64,000 bases of DNA from Parvibium lacunae (lineage in GTDB: Bacteria; Pseudomonadota; Gammaproteobacteria; Burkholderiales; Burkholderiaceae_D). The stretch is taken from the NCBI RefSeq assembly GCF_003335215.1, contig NZ_QPGB01000003.1, positions 124,001 to 188,000 on the forward strand, in the 5' to 3' direction. Below, piece by piece: positions 45,606 through 54,813 of the stretch (positions are counted from its first letter, which is position 1; each line of letters opens with the position of its first letter). The notes beneath the pieces were generated by a model that had not been told where the DNA came from, did no database searches, and saw nothing but the letters and a program-made list of their open reading frames with translations. A program made the position numbers and the translations under genes.

Positions 45606-45906
45606 TATGATCAGTTCAACAGAAGAATACTTAACTAGAGTGCGCCGCAATATAAAAGTTCCGGTGTTGGCGTTACCGCTGCAGCCGAGTTATCAGAAAA
45701 GTATTGCAAATTGTTTCCAATGACCTGGAAACACTTAATAACGACGATCACGTCAATTTCAATACTTTTTACAAGAAGCGTTTCGCTGCTAACGAGACTG
45801 CCGCTACAATGCTGCATAATCCTTACTGAATCAGGGTAACACGTCAGGCCTCTTGATTTATGGTGAGCCGCACCCTGCCAGCATCGCCATTGCCTATTTA
45901 ACTTGC
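45606..45906. other. Divergent non-coding region between czcC and mgtE
   Basis: About 300 bases with no credible gene. I see a short stem (TGTTTCC 45712-45718 with GGAAACA 45727-45733) and a TACAAT at 45805 without a good -35. No metal-sensor operator or magnesium riboswitch pattern is recognised. Confidence 0.5.
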
Positions 45907-47397
45907 ATGAATCCGCTATCCGACGATACGCCACTTTCCCCTGATAATAGCCAGCACCCTGGGCGCGATCCCGAGGCGGCTCAGCGGGCATTGGATGAAG
46001 TGCAGCGGCTATTACATCAACAGAAATTAGAAGAAGAGCTCGTCCACAAGCAACATCATGGTGAAAGTGACGCCCGTCACCAACTCGTTGAGAGTCTGGT
46101 GCATCGCCAGTACTTACAAGCGCTGCGCAAAGTACTAGAGCAATTACACCCCGCTGATATTGCCTATATCCTGGAAGCGCTACCCCGTGATCAACGGTTG
46201 ACGGTGTGGGACCTGGTGAAAGCCGAGCGTGATGGTGAGATTCTGCTCGAAGTCTCTGATGCGGTACGCGAATCCCTGATTGCCTCGATGGACACCGACG
46301 AGTTGGTGGCTGCTGCCGAGCAACTTGATGCCGACGAAATCGCTGACTTGGCACCCGACCTCCCGCAAGAGGTCATGCGCGAAGTCGAGCAAGGGCTGTC
46401 GTTGGAAGAACGGCAGCAGTTGCGTGCCGCGATGTCTTACGACGAAGATACTGTCGGGGCCTTGATGGACTTTGACATGGTCACCATACGCGACAATGTC
46501 AGCTTGGAAGTTGTCTTGCGCTACTTGCGCCGCCTTGATGAACTGCCCGATCATACCGACCAAATTTTCGTGGTAGACCGCGAAGAACATCTCAAAGGCG
46601 CGCTGTCGTTTGAGCAACTGCTGCTGAATGACCCCGAAGTGATGGTGAGTGATGTAATGCGCGGAGAGCTTTTTACCATCATGCCGAATGACGATGCCGC
46701 CGATGCCGCGCAAGCGTTTGAACGCTATGATCTGGTTTCTGCCCCGGTGATTGACGCGCACAACCGTCTGATTGGCCGCCTGACGGTGGCGCAAGTGGTG
46801 GACTACATTCGCGACCAACAAGAAGCCGAAGCATTGAGTAAGGCCGGTTTGCGCGAAGAAGAAGATATTTTCGCGCCGGTGTTCGACTCCGTGCGTAACC
46901 GCGCCCCATGGCTGCTGCTCAATCTCTGCACCGCTTCGTTTGCAGCCTTCATTGCCTCGCGCTTTGAAACCACGGTCGAACAAATTGTGATGCTCGCCTT
47001 CCTCATGTCGATTGTGGCGGGGATTGGCGGTAACTCCGGTAATCAAACCATGACGCTGATTATCCGCGCCCTCGCGCTCGGGCAAATTCGTCCTGAAAAT
47101 CTACGACGGCTGATCATGAAAGAACTGAGCACTACCCTACTCATTGGGTTTGGAGGTGGGCTGATTGCGGGTATCTTCGCGACCGCCATCTCCGGCATGA
47201 TAGGCTTGGGGCTGGTCATGATGGCCGCGATGATGCTGAATTTGGTAGTTGGCGCCACCCTCGGCATGTTGGTTCCAATTATTCGCGACCGCTTTGGCCG
47301 CGACCCGGCGGTGGGTTCTAGTGTGCTACTCACCTTCGCCACTGATACGCTCGGGTTCTTGATTTTCTTAGGGTTAGCGACGGTGTTTTTGGTTTAA
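45907..47397 (+). CDS. mgtE: Magnesium transporter MgtE
   Basis: Mg2+-gated Mg2+ channel of the inner membrane. The 496-residue product has an MgtE-N helical domain ([17 protein letters not shown]), two CBS domains from about residue 190 ([39 protein letters not shown]), a plug helix, and five membrane helices with [21 protein letters not shown], the pore motif. The start at 45907 is chosen as the ATG fitting the family length; a TTG at 45853 would add 18 residues. The stop overlaps the ubiD stop tail-to-tail. Confidence 0.95.
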   Translation: MNPLSDDTPLSPDNSQHPGRDPEAAQRALDEVQRLLHQQKLEEELVHKQHHGESDARHQLVESLVHRQYLQALRKVLEQLHPADIAYILEALPRDQRLTVWDLVKAERDGEILLEVSDAVRESLIASMDTDELVAAAEQLDADEIADLAPDLPQEVMREVEQGLSLEERQQLRAAMSYDEDTVGALMDFDMVTIRDNVSLEVVLRYLRRLDELPDHTDQIFVVDREEHLKGALSFEQLLLNDPEVMVSDVMRGELFTIMPNDDAADAAQAFERYDLVSAPVIDAHNRLIGRLTVAQVVDYIRDQQEAEALSKAGLREEEDIFAPVFDSVRNRAPWLLLNLCTASFAAFIASRFETTVEQIVMLAFLMSIVAGIGGNSGNQTMTLIIRALALGQIRPENLRRLIMKELSTTLLIGFGGGLIAGIFATAISGMIGLGLVMMAAMMLNLVVGATLGMLVPIIRDRFGRDPAVGSSVLLTFATDTLGFLIFLGLATVFLV

Positions 47398-48884
47398 TCC
47401 AGCCCCAAACCCCGCCACATTTCTTCCACCTTAGCCTTCACCGCCGCATCCATCACAATCGGGGTGCCCCATTCACGGGTGGTTTCGCCCGGCCATTTGT
47501 TGGTCGCATCCAGCCCCATTTTGCTGCCGAGGCCGGAAACCGGGCTGGCGAAATCGAGGTAATCTATCGGGGTGTTATCCACCAAGACAGTATCGCGGGT
47601 GGGGTCAACACGGGTAGTAATCGCCCAAATGACTTCCTTCCAGTCGCGGGTATTGATGTCATCGTCCACCACCACAATGAACTTGGTGTACATAAACTGG
47701 CGCAGGAAACTCCATACCCCAAACATCACCCGCTTGGCGTGGCCGGCATATTGTTTGCGGATACTCACCACGGCCATGCGGTAGCTACAGCCTTCGGGCG
47801 GTAGATAAAAATCGGCAATCTCCGGAAACTGCTTTTGCAGGATCGGCACAAACACCTCATTCAGCGCCACCCCTAAAATAGCAGGTTCATCCGGTGGTTT
47901 GCCGGTGTAAGTGGAGTGATAGAGGGGATCGCGCCGCATGGTGATGCGGTCGATGGTGAATACGGGGAAAGATTCCTGCTCGTTGTAGTAGCCGGTATGG
48001 TCGCCATAGGGCCCTTCCAGCGCCACCTCATCGGGATGGATATGCCCTTCTAGAACAATTTCCGCGTAAGCAGGTACTTGCAAACCAGAGCCAATACACT
48101 GAGTAAGCTCGGTTCGGCTGCCACGCAGCAACCCGGCAAACTGGTATTCCGACAAGGTATCCGGCACAGGCGTCACAGCCCCTAGGATAGTAGCGGGGTC
48201 ACAGCCCAAGACCACCGCCAGCGGGAAGGGCTGGCCGGGATTTGCTAAACAATGATCCCGAAAGTCTAAGGCACCGCCCCGATGCGCCAGCCAGCGCATA
48301 ATCACCTTGTTGCGAGTAAGTACCTGCTGCCGGTAAATACCTAAATTTTGCCGCGTTTTATGCGGCCCTTTAGTGACCACCAAGCCCCAAGTAATCAGGG
48401 GAGCCACATCGCCGGGCCAACAGGTTTGGATGGGCAGTTTACCCAAATCGACCTCATCGCCTTCCCACACCACTTCTTGGCAGGGCGCGCCCTTGATGGT
48501 TTTGGGGGCCATATCCCAGACCGACTTGGCTAAACTCAACAAGTGGCCAATGTCTTTTAATCCCTTGGGCGGTTCTGGTTCCTTCAATAGCGATAAGACC
48601 CGCCCCACATCGCGAAGCGCTTCAACGGAATCAGCCCCCATGCCAAGCGCCACCCGTTTTGGTGTGCCAAACAAGTTGGCGAGCACGGCAATGTCATAGG
48701 TTTGGCCATCGGCCTGCGGTTTTTCAAACAAAAGTGCGGGGCCGCCGCTACGCAACACGCGGTCACTAATCTCCGTCATTTCCAGCTTAGGGGAAACGGG
48801 CAAAGTCACCCGCTTAAGCTCACCCAGCTTGGCAAGCTGACCAATAAAATCACGTAAGTCTTTGTATTGAATGGTTTTTTTCAT
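47394..48884 (-). CDS. ubiD: 4-hydroxy-3-polyprenylbenzoate decarboxylase
   Basis: Decarboxylates polyprenyl-hydroxybenzoate in ubiquinone biosynthesis using prenylated FMN. The 496-residue product matches the E. coli UbiD length. Motifs include [19 protein letters not shown] at the start, the prFMN/metal region [10 protein letters not shown] and [11 protein letters not shown], and [15 protein letters not shown], with the catalytic Glu expected in the [11 protein letters not shown] region. The ATG at 48884 is chosen over a GTG at 48899. The stop codons of ubiD and mgtE overlap in TTAA. Confidence 0.95.
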   Translation of the reverse strand: MKKTIQYKDLRDFIGQLAKLGELKRVTLPVSPKLEMTEISDRVLRSGGPALLFEKPQADGQTYDIAVLANLFGTPKRVALGMGADSVEALRDVGRVLSLLKEPEPPKGLKDIGHLLSLAKSVWDMAPKTIKGAPCQEVVWEGDEVDLGKLPIQTCWPGDVAPLITWGLVVTKGPHKTRQNLGIYRQQVLTRNKVIMRWLAHRGGALDFRDHCLANPGQPFPLAVVLGCDPATILGAVTPVPDTLSEYQFAGLLRGSRTELTQCIGSGLQVPAYAEIVLEGHIHPDEVALEGPYGDHTGYYNEQESFPVFTIDRITMRRDPLYHSTYTGKPPDEPAILGVALNEVFVPILQKQFPEIADFYLPPEGCSYRMAVVSIRKQYAGHAKRVMFGVWSFLRQFMYTKFIVVVDDDINTRDWKEVIWAITTRVDPTRDTVLVDNTPIDYLDFASPVSGLGSKMGLDATNKWPGETTREWGTPIVMDAAVKAKVEEMWRGLGLD

Positions 48885-48945
48885 TTTTCCCAAAACCACA
48901 TAGAAAGTAAGCCGAGGAGATTCCTAGGACGAAAAACACAGCCTG

Positions 48946-48954
48946 TGCTATACT
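48946..48954 (+). promoter_or_regulatory. Extended -10 promoter for the structured leader
   Basis: TGCTATACT is a TGn-extended -10 element with five of six TATAAT bases. The -35 region is weak, as is usual for extended -10 promoters. A transcript starting near 48961 would run toward the transglycosylase gene and give a leader of about 570 bases. Confidence 0.5.
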
Positions 48955-49191
48955 GCATCGCAACAATTTCGGCAACGGTTGATTAACCCTCTGTCTCCGT
49001 TGTCCGGCAAGCAACCAGCTTGAATGATCTTGCTGGCCATTTTACAGACTTTCATTACGCCTTTCTGGCGACTCATTAAGCCTAAAAATTAGGCTGCTGT
49101 AGTCTGGTAAAATAGATAACATGAATTTATGCGGTTAAGCATTGTAGGTCTGTGTGGATGCCAGCCTCTCTCGCTTTAGCCTACTGCAACG

Positions 49192-49513
49192 GGTGCGGGC
49201 CCCATTTCTCTTTGTACGTCGGTACTTTGCCCGCCACCTCTGCCAGCCACAGCAACGCTGTTTGCGGGCAGAAATGGGCCTAGCGCCGTTTTTTGTCGCT
49301 AGGCCCCATGCCAGTAACCCCGCGTTACTGGTGACTATTTCAGTCAGCAAAGTTCAGTTATGGCAACTGACATCGACCTGATTCTGGGGTTGAGCCTGCT
49401 GGAATAGCCATGAGGTGTGCGCAATGCGCTCAAGCATAGCGCCGTCTGTTACCAACCTTCAGACGAGGTTTGCCTCGATCTGATAACACCCGTCGGTGGT
49501 TATTCAGCCGACG
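49192..49513 (+). promoter_or_regulatory. Densely structured RNA leader upstream of a transglycosylase gene
   Basis: At least seven hairpins follow each other: GGTG-CGGGC with GCCCGCCACC (49192-49237), ACAGC/GCTGT (49249-49261), GGGCCTAGCG/CGCTAGGCCC (49276-49306), CCAGTAAC/GTTACTGG (49311-49331), TCAGTT/AACTGA (49354-49370), CGTCTG/CAGACG (49443-49465) and CGAGG/CCTCG (49464-49477). Last, CTGATAAC/GTTATTCAG (49480-49507) and CGTCGG/CCGACG (49491-49513) interleave, so they exclude each other or form a pseudoknot, just before the ribosome site at 49523. I find no match to known riboswitch, RNase P, 6S, SRP or tmRNA motifs, and no small gene in it. Confidence 0.45.
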
Positions 49514-49534
49514 CGATGCGACAAGGAGGTTCTG

Positions 49535-50389
49535 ATGGTCAATCGAGTCATGATTACGCAAGTCTGGGATGACTTCGCGCAAGGTTCGCTGATTATTTTA
49601 CAAGGCTCACTGGCCCTGCTGCGCGACAGCTTAGCGGTAGTCGGTCTACTCGCAGCATTGCTGCTAGGTTATGTGATTCACAATGATGGGGCTCGCCAAC
49701 AAGCCTTGGCGTTTTGGCCGTTTCAACAGGATGGCGAGATTGCTAACGCAGCCGAGGTAGAAAGCCTGGCAGAAGCCGTCCGCGAACCAGCCCTAAAAGC
49801 CACCAGCCTGTTGGGTCTAGAGGATGCGCCCAGTAGCGAGAGCCCCACGCTAAGCCTGAACAAAGAACAAGAAGCCGTGGCGAAATACCTCGCGAAACGT
49901 TACCGCATCAACAAAGCAGCAACGGATATTTTAGTTGAAGCCGCCTGGAATGCGGGCAAAGAAACCGCGCTGGATCCGCTGCTGATTCTGGCGGTGACTG
50001 CGATTGAATCACGCTTCAACCCCTTTGCCGAGAGCAGTATGGGCGCACAAGGTCTGATGCAAGTGATGTCACGGGTACATCAAGACAAGCTGGCCGATTT
50101 CGGTGGCAAACAGGCCGCACTGAACCCGGTCACTAATATTAAAGTCGGTGCGTTGGTCTTAAAAGACTGCGTAAAACGCGGCGGTTCTTTAGAGGCAGGG
50201 CTGAAGCTGTATCTGGGTGCCGTGATTGCCAATGAAGGCAGCTATCTAGAGCGGGTCAATAACGAACATGAACGCCTCAAGTTAGTCGCCAAAGGGAAAG
50301 CGCCCGTCATTCAAACCCCGCTGCCTGTGGCTCAACCTTCTCGCGAGCCCAAACCGGAGCCATTGGATCAACTCGCTGCCTTGGGCTAA
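49535..50389 (+). CDS. Membrane-anchored lytic transglycosylase, SLT domain
   Basis: Predicted to cut peptidoglycan glycan strands in the periplasm. From ATG 49535 the 284-residue product has an N-terminal hydrophobic helix (SLAVVGLLAALLLGYVIH), a linker of about 80 residues, and an SLT domain with catalytic Glu158 in TAIESRFNP and GAQGLMQVM. The C-terminus is Pro-rich. AAGGAGGT, a perfect ribosome site, decides the start. The gene lies behind a long structured leader, which suggests post-transcriptional control. It is the second SLT gene in this window. Confidence 0.88.
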   Translation: MVNRVMITQVWDDFAQGSLIILQGSLALLRDSLAVVGLLAALLLGYVIHNDGARQQALAFWPFQQDGEIANAAEVESLAEAVREPALKATSLLGLEDAPSSESPTLSLNKEQEAVAKYLAKRYRINKAATDILVEAAWNAGKETALDPLLILAVTAIESRFNPFAESSMGAQGLMQVMSRVHQDKLADFGGKQAALNPVTNIKVGALVLKDCVKRGGSLEAGLKLYLGAVIANEGSYLERVNNEHERLKLVAKGKAPVIQTPLPVAQPSREPKPEPLDQLAALG

Positions 50390-50414
50390 AAACGACCATT
50401 CAGCCCGGTTCAGG

Positions 50415-52082
50415 TCAGCGGGTCGAGGCGCCTGGCTGCCCTGCCAACACGTCAAAAGTTGCTAGCGTACTGATTGCAGGCTGATGGCGGGTGACGTCGT
50501 CGAGCACCCGCAGCGTGACGGTCATACGAGCAGGCTCTAGCGTCATCACCCCATAGCCCCGTAACGCAGAGTTGGCCAGCTTAACATGGCTATTCTGGGC
50601 TGCCACAGCGTCTGTCTGGCTTTGCGGCCAACTGGGTGAGGTTAACGACGTGCCGCAAAACTCCGTGGCCAGAATGCGTTCCTGATACGTCACATCACAG
50701 ACCCAATTCGCATGCACATCCCCCCCGAAAAAAACTGGGTTTGGCACAGCATAATCCTGTAGTGCTTTTAATAAACGTTGACGAGCAGCAGGATACCCCT
50801 CCCAACCATCCGTCCAGACGCGAGGGCCATGCGCTGCAAATGCCGGAGATTGCTGGTTCAAGGGGCTAAACAGGGTTTGTTGTATGAATAGAGTCCAATT
50901 CGTTCTGGTGTCAGCCAACCCCCTGTTCAACCAAGCCTCCTGTACGGCCCCGAGCATGCTGCGCGTCGGGGTTCGCAGGGCTGGACACGCTGCCGCATTG
51001 ACCGTATTGGAACCGCCCGAATTAGGACGGGGGCACGCCTGATAATCCCGATATTGGCGATCATCAAGCATATAGAGCTGGGCCAGTTTCCCCCACGCAA
51101 GGGTGTCATACACGCGCAGAGACTCAAAAGAATGGGCTGTGGCGTTCCCCGGGAACCTCCCGGTGGGCTGAGTCAAGGCGGTCAGCACACGGCTAGGCCG
51201 TAGCGGCTGATGTTCAAAGTAAGCCTGGTAAGCCGCCGCACGCCGAGCTAAAAAGTCAGCCGCCAAATCCTGGGCCTGATCATTCGCATAGTCATTCGCC
51301 ACTTCATGATCATCCCAAATTAATACCCACGGAACCGCAGCATGCATCGCCTGCAGGTCAGGGTCTAGTTTGTAGAGTGCATGCCGCTCCCGATACTGAT
51401 TCAAGGTGATCGCTTCATGAGGCGGATGCCGACGTACGCGCTTGGGATCACGGCTGGCTTTATATTCATAAATATAGTCACCCAAAAAAGCCACCAGATC
51501 CAATTCTTCGCGCAACATGTGCTGATAAGCGCCAAAAAAACCGTGCTCATAGTGCTGACAGGAAGCATAAGCCATGCGCAGGGGCGCCTCGCTGTCGGGT
51601 GCAGGTGCGGTGCGTGTACGTCCGGTTGGGCTGATATGGCTCGCCAAGCGGAACCGGTAAAAGTACCAAGCACCCGGCTCAAGTCCGCTGACTTCAACAT
51701 GCACACTGTGCGCCAAATCAGGTAATGCAACAGCAGTGCCGGTCTTTACTGGGTGTTTAAATTGCGGGTCACGCGCCACTTCCCATTGCAACCGAATGGG
51801 CATAGCAGGCATCCCACCCAGTTCGGTAGGATGATCAATACTGAGCGGGTTAGGGGCCAGGCGAGTCCAGAGTACCACCCCATCAGGCAGAGGGCTGCCT
51901 GATGCCACCCCCAGGGTAAAAGGATTTTGTTGAGGTTGATAGCTGGCTGCCGCACCAGGGATGGCGAATCCGCCGAGCATCGCCGTTAGCAACTGAATGA
52001 AGCGTCGGCGCCCCGACATCGCCGACGAATCTGGAACGGGCCGCGCCGGCACCGTAGAACCATTGTTACCGAACACTGGCAT
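50415..52082 (-). CDS. phoD: PhoD-type alkaline phosphatase/phosphodiesterase
   Basis: Secreted metal-dependent phosphatase. The 555-residue product has a twin-arginine signal (GRRRFIQLLTAMLGGFAIPG), the PhoD N-domain (FTLGVASGSPLPDGVVLWTRL), and the catalytic domain with YASCQHYEHGFF, FLGDYIYEY, WDDHEVANDY, and FFGGDVHANW, which supply the metal ligands. Export by Tat means the protein folds and loads metal in the cytoplasm. AGAGGC precedes the ATG. No pho box is obvious. A sigma-54-type promoter 420 bases upstream could also drive it through the small gene in between. Confidence 0.92.
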   Translation of the reverse strand: MPVFGNNGSTVPARPVPDSSAMSGRRRFIQLLTAMLGGFAIPGAAASYQPQQNPFTLGVASGSPLPDGVVLWTRLAPNPLSIDHPTELGGMPAMPIRLQWEVARDPQFKHPVKTGTAVALPDLAHSVHVEVSGLEPGAWYFYRFRLASHISPTGRTRTAPAPDSEAPLRMAYASCQHYEHGFFGAYQHMLREELDLVAFLGDYIYEYKASRDPKRVRRHPPHEAITLNQYRERHALYKLDPDLQAMHAAVPWVLIWDDHEVANDYANDQAQDLAADFLARRAAAYQAYFEHQPLRPSRVLTALTQPTGRFPGNATAHSFESLRVYDTLAWGKLAQLYMLDDRQYRDYQACPRPNSGGSNTVNAAACPALRTPTRSMLGAVQEAWLNRGLADTRTNWTLFIQQTLFSPLNQQSPAFAAHGPRVWTDGWEGYPAARQRLLKALQDYAVPNPVFFGGDVHANWVCDVTYQERILATEFCGTSLTSPSWPQSQTDAVAAQNSHVKLANSALRGYGVMTLEPARMTVTLRVLDDVTRHQPAISTLATFDVLAGQPGASTR

Positions 52083-52171
52083 CGATAAGCCTCTCTTTTC
52101 AATACATCGCGAATCTGCTCAGTGTAATTGATTCGTCAAAAGAAAGGCCGTGATTTCTTTGCTTGAGGCCG

Positions 52172-52399
52172 CTAGGCGCGGCAGGCGCTCACCCCACTCA
52201 TGCGCAAGCGAGAAGGCATGTCCAGGGTATAGTCAGCGCTGGTTTTTCGCTCTTCACGGCCCTGCCAGCGCCCCTTTGCTGCCTGTGTATTTGGCTGGCG
52301 TATTGCTGGTAGTTTACTGATATCGTATTGCACGACACACAGACAACGTTGCTCAGCATGTTGCCAAACATAATGCTCCATTAATTGCAGGTCTTTCAT
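52172..52399 (-). CDS. Small hypothetical protein downstream of a sigma-54-type promoter
   Basis: I do not recognise this protein. From ATG 52399 it has 75 residues with no signal peptide or membrane helix: a start MKDLQLMEHYVWQHAEQ, CLCVVQYDISKLP, and a basic tail (KGRWQGREERK). The start is well supported by TGGAGG four bases before the ATG. It lies about 95 bases after the expected start of the sigma-54-dependent transcript and 89 bases before phoD, so the two may form an operon. It could be a small regulator or a decayed gene; the coding potential is modest. Confidence 0.5.
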   Translation of the reverse strand: MKDLQLMEHYVWQHAEQRCLCVVQYDISKLPAIRQPNTQAAKGRWQGREERKTSADYTLDMPSRLRMSGVSACRA

Positions 52400-52503
52400 G
52401 ATGCCTCCAAAAAAATGACTCGGTGCTGGATCGCCGGATGGCGAGACAGCGCCTTCTGTCACACCGAGCCCAAGGCTGAGGAGTGGAATAACCCAAACAA
52501 CTA

Positions 52504-52519
52504 GGCAAGCCCTGTGCCA
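52504..52519 (-). promoter_or_regulatory. Sigma-54-type promoter toward the small gene and phoD
   Basis: On the minus strand TGGCACA-GGGC-TTGCC matches the -24/-12 consensus TGGCACR-N4-TTGCW at all positions but the last. The transcript would start near 52494 and reach the small gene at 52399. Confidence 0.7.
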
Positions 52520-52546
52520 GCGTATTGACCTTTCAATAAACCCATT

Positions 52547-52559
52547 TAACTGATTGATT
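52547..52559 (-). promoter_or_regulatory. IHF site between promoter and upstream region
   Basis: On the minus strand AATCAATCAGTTA matches the IHF consensus WATCAANNNNTTR at every position. It lies 28 bases upstream of the -24 element, where IHF bends DNA in many sigma-54 promoters, and is surrounded by AT-rich DNA. Confidence 0.6.
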
Positions 52560-52637
52560 ATTAAAGACTTTTAAAAATTAATGAGAAAAACATCTGCAGT
52601 AACAAGGCGCGAAAATGACACCCTGCCCCAACAGCAA

Positions 52638-52655
52638 GGGCGGGAATCCACACGC
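52638..52655. promoter_or_regulatory. Candidate enhancer site for the DctD-like activator
   Basis: gggcgggaatccacacgc resembles, from memory, the DctD-type palindrome with GTGCGG and CCGCAC halves around an AT-rich centre. It lies about 130 bases upstream of the sigma-54 promoter and about 95 bases before dctB. Only one half matches well. Confidence 0.35.
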
Positions 52656-52749
52656 CTGGCACGCGGCTAAGGCGCTTCAATCTCGAGCGGCTTGGAATTG
52701 AGGGCGATAAATAGCCTGCCAATGCACAATCTGACGGATAATTTCAGTT

Positions 52750-54813
52750 ATGAATAATCGCGCTGCCCTCTGGGGCCAGTTCCTGCTGGGGATACGACGC
52801 CCTCTCGGCTGGCTCTTTTATCACTCCATGCCAAGGCGTTGGGTCACTTGGCCCGCCTTGCTCTGGCTGGGCTTACTTGTGTTGAGCTTGGGGTGCCTGT
52901 TGTGGGTCCAGCACTACAGCGAACGCGCCGAATTTAACCGTCTTGATGACTTGGCAACGCGCCAACTCGATCTGTACATCGCGGCCCTCGACAGCGAGCT
53001 GGAACGTCACGCTTACTTAGCGAGTTTATTAGAAGGGCGCTTAAACAGCCTGGGGCAGAGTGATTTACTTGGCAACCCGCCATTTGGGGCCTCCCCACGG
53101 CCGATGCCAGAAGCGATTCATATTGCGCTGGCCGATATGGCAGTACGTGCCGGGGTGCGTGAAATTCTCTTGGTCAACCTCCATGGAGAAATCGTCAGCA
53201 GCAGTGAATGGTTTGCCACCCCTGATAAGGTAGGTCGCTCTTTTCAGCAACACCCCCAACGATCACGCTGGTTACAAGAATCGCAACAAGGCATAGGTAG
53301 CCATTGGTTTCTCCCCAACCCCGACAATCAGGCCCCAGAGTACTATTTTTCCTATCCCTTTTCGCTTTCGGCTGACAAACAAGCTTCCCTTGCGCTCCCT
53401 AATCCAGAAAAACAAACACTGATTGCGGTGGTGAAGATCAGTTTAGCGTCGATGGAGTCTTACTGGGTCGATCTCGCCTTTCGACCCGACAGTGAAAAGA
53501 TTTTGGTGGTTGATGGCATGGGGCAGATTATTCTCAGCTCAATCCCTCAATGGAAAAATCAGAATCTGGCGATCTTGCAATCACAAGAAAAACTGACGAC
53601 TGCGTCACGAACGCCGGAAGCGTCTGGGCCGCCGGGGCAAGTGACGCCCAATCGTTCTCTCATCTTTGTGGTTGAGCAAAGCGTCTTGCAAGGGGCGTAT
53701 TTAATCCGCCGTAATTGGCAGGAAGAACGCGCAGCTGAAGAATACATAGTCCACCAACGGGCGCACCCGCAGACGGGTTGGCGGGTTATGTTGTTGAGTA
53801 ATCCTGAAGCCACGTGGCATAACATTCAAGTGACGGTACTGAGCACCTGTGCTGGCTTGGCGTTTTTACATTTATTGTATTTTTATTTGTTACTCCGCCG
53901 CCAGGCCATGCAGCGCATGGTGAATGCCCGCAATGCGCTACAACATGCGCATGACCAACTCGAACTTAAAATTGCGGAACGCACCCAAACACTACATCAT
54001 GTGAATCGACAATTACTTGAAGAAATTCAAGAACGCCAAAGCGTGCAAGCGGCTCTCATGCAGGCCAACAAAATGGCGGCACTCGGCACCATGTCGGCCA
54101 AGCTTGCCCATGAAATCAGCCAGCCTCTCACGGCGCTGAAAGCGCTTAGTAATAATGGTCAACAGTTACTACAGCAAGGCCGCTACCCTGAGGTGAATGA
54201 AGGCTTACAAGCGATTCGCGATATTGTTAACCACATGCATGAGATTACACAGCAACTGAAATTATTTTCAGCCAAACGGCGCCCCGGAGCAACCACCCTA
54301 CAGCCAGTGAACCTGACGACAGTGATCGAACGAGTGGCCCGTGTGTTGCACGATAAATTCGAACAGCAAGCGGTGCAGCTGCATGTTGCACCAACACTAC
54401 CCAGCGTAAGGGCGAATAGTGTGCAACTGGAACAGGTCCTCACGAATTTACTGAGCAATGCCATTGATGCCATGCAAATTTTACCCAGCGAAGCGCTGCG
54501 GATCATCGATATAAACTGGCAGGACGTTGTTGGTAACCCTGATCGGGTGTTAATCGAAGTGAGTGACAGTGGCCCTGGCATTAGTGAAGAAGCCATGCAA
54601 CACTTGTTCGAACCTTTCTATACCAACAAGCCAAACGGTAAGGGGCTGGGGCTGGGCCTGCCGATAGCCGCCAGCATTATTACCGAGCATGGCGGGACGT
54701 TAACGGCCTGCCGCGCCGTGCCCACACCCGAACAACCGGCACGCTGTGGCGCCTGTTTTATGTTTGATTTAGAGCGTGCTGATCCGCCGCTCCCTTCGCC
54801 CGATTCTGTATGA
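52750..54813 (+). CDS. dctB: DctB-like membrane sensor histidine kinase
   Basis: Likely sensor of C4-dicarboxylates or acidic amino acids. The 687-residue product has a membrane helix at about residues 33-54, a periplasmic sensor domain of about 300 residues (dCache-like), a second helix near 360-380, a coiled coil, the H box in KLAHEISQPLTALKAL and the ATPase box GLGLGLPIAASI. This is the DctB layout. The last codons overlap the regulator gene start (ATGA). A convergent glutamate/aspartate-type binding protein gene follows the pair, so the AauS/AauR system of pseudomonads is an equal alternative to DctB/DctD. No transporter gene is adjacent. Confidence 0.82.
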   Translation: MNNRAALWGQFLLGIRRPLGWLFYHSMPRRWVTWPALLWLGLLVLSLGCLLWVQHYSERAEFNRLDDLATRQLDLYIAALDSELERHAYLASLLEGRLNSLGQSDLLGNPPFGASPRPMPEAIHIALADMAVRAGVREILLVNLHGEIVSSSEWFATPDKVGRSFQQHPQRSRWLQESQQGIGSHWFLPNPDNQAPEYYFSYPFSLSADKQASLALPNPEKQTLIAVVKISLASMESYWVDLAFRPDSEKILVVDGMGQIILSSIPQWKNQNLAILQSQEKLTTASRTPEASGPPGQVTPNRSLIFVVEQSVLQGAYLIRRNWQEERAAEEYIVHQRAHPQTGWRVMLLSNPEATWHNIQVTVLSTCAGLAFLHLLYFYLLLRRQAMQRMVNARNALQHAHDQLELKIAERTQTLHHVNRQLLEEIQERQSVQAALMQANKMAALGTMSAKLAHEISQPLTALKALSNNGQQLLQQGRYPEVNEGLQAIRDIVNHMHEITQQLKLFSAKRRPGATTLQPVNLTTVIERVARVLHDKFEQQAVQLHVAPTLPSVRANSVQLEQVLTNLLSNAIDAMQILPSEALRIIDINWQDVVGNPDRVLIEVSDSGPGISEEAMQHLFEPFYTNKPNGKGLGLGLPIAASIITEHGGTLTACRAVPTPEQPARCGACFMFDLERADPPLPSPDSV

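Noticed and set aside
46180-47085. 301-codon minus-strand frame inside mgtE
   Set aside because: mgtE is complete and intact in the other direction; the antisense product has no recognisable motif.
49135-49381. Two short opposing frames in the structured leader
   Set aside because: No good start site, Arg/Cys-rich or random composition, and the DNA is explained better by RNA stems.
49376-49400. CTGATTCTGG, which recalls the 5' end of tmRNA
   Set aside because: The match ends after ten bases; there is no tag sequence, no tRNA-like 3' end and no CCA nearby.
52656-52672. TGGCACGCGG as a second sigma-54 promoter before dctB
   Set aside because: The -24 half is present but nothing like TTGC follows at the right distance.
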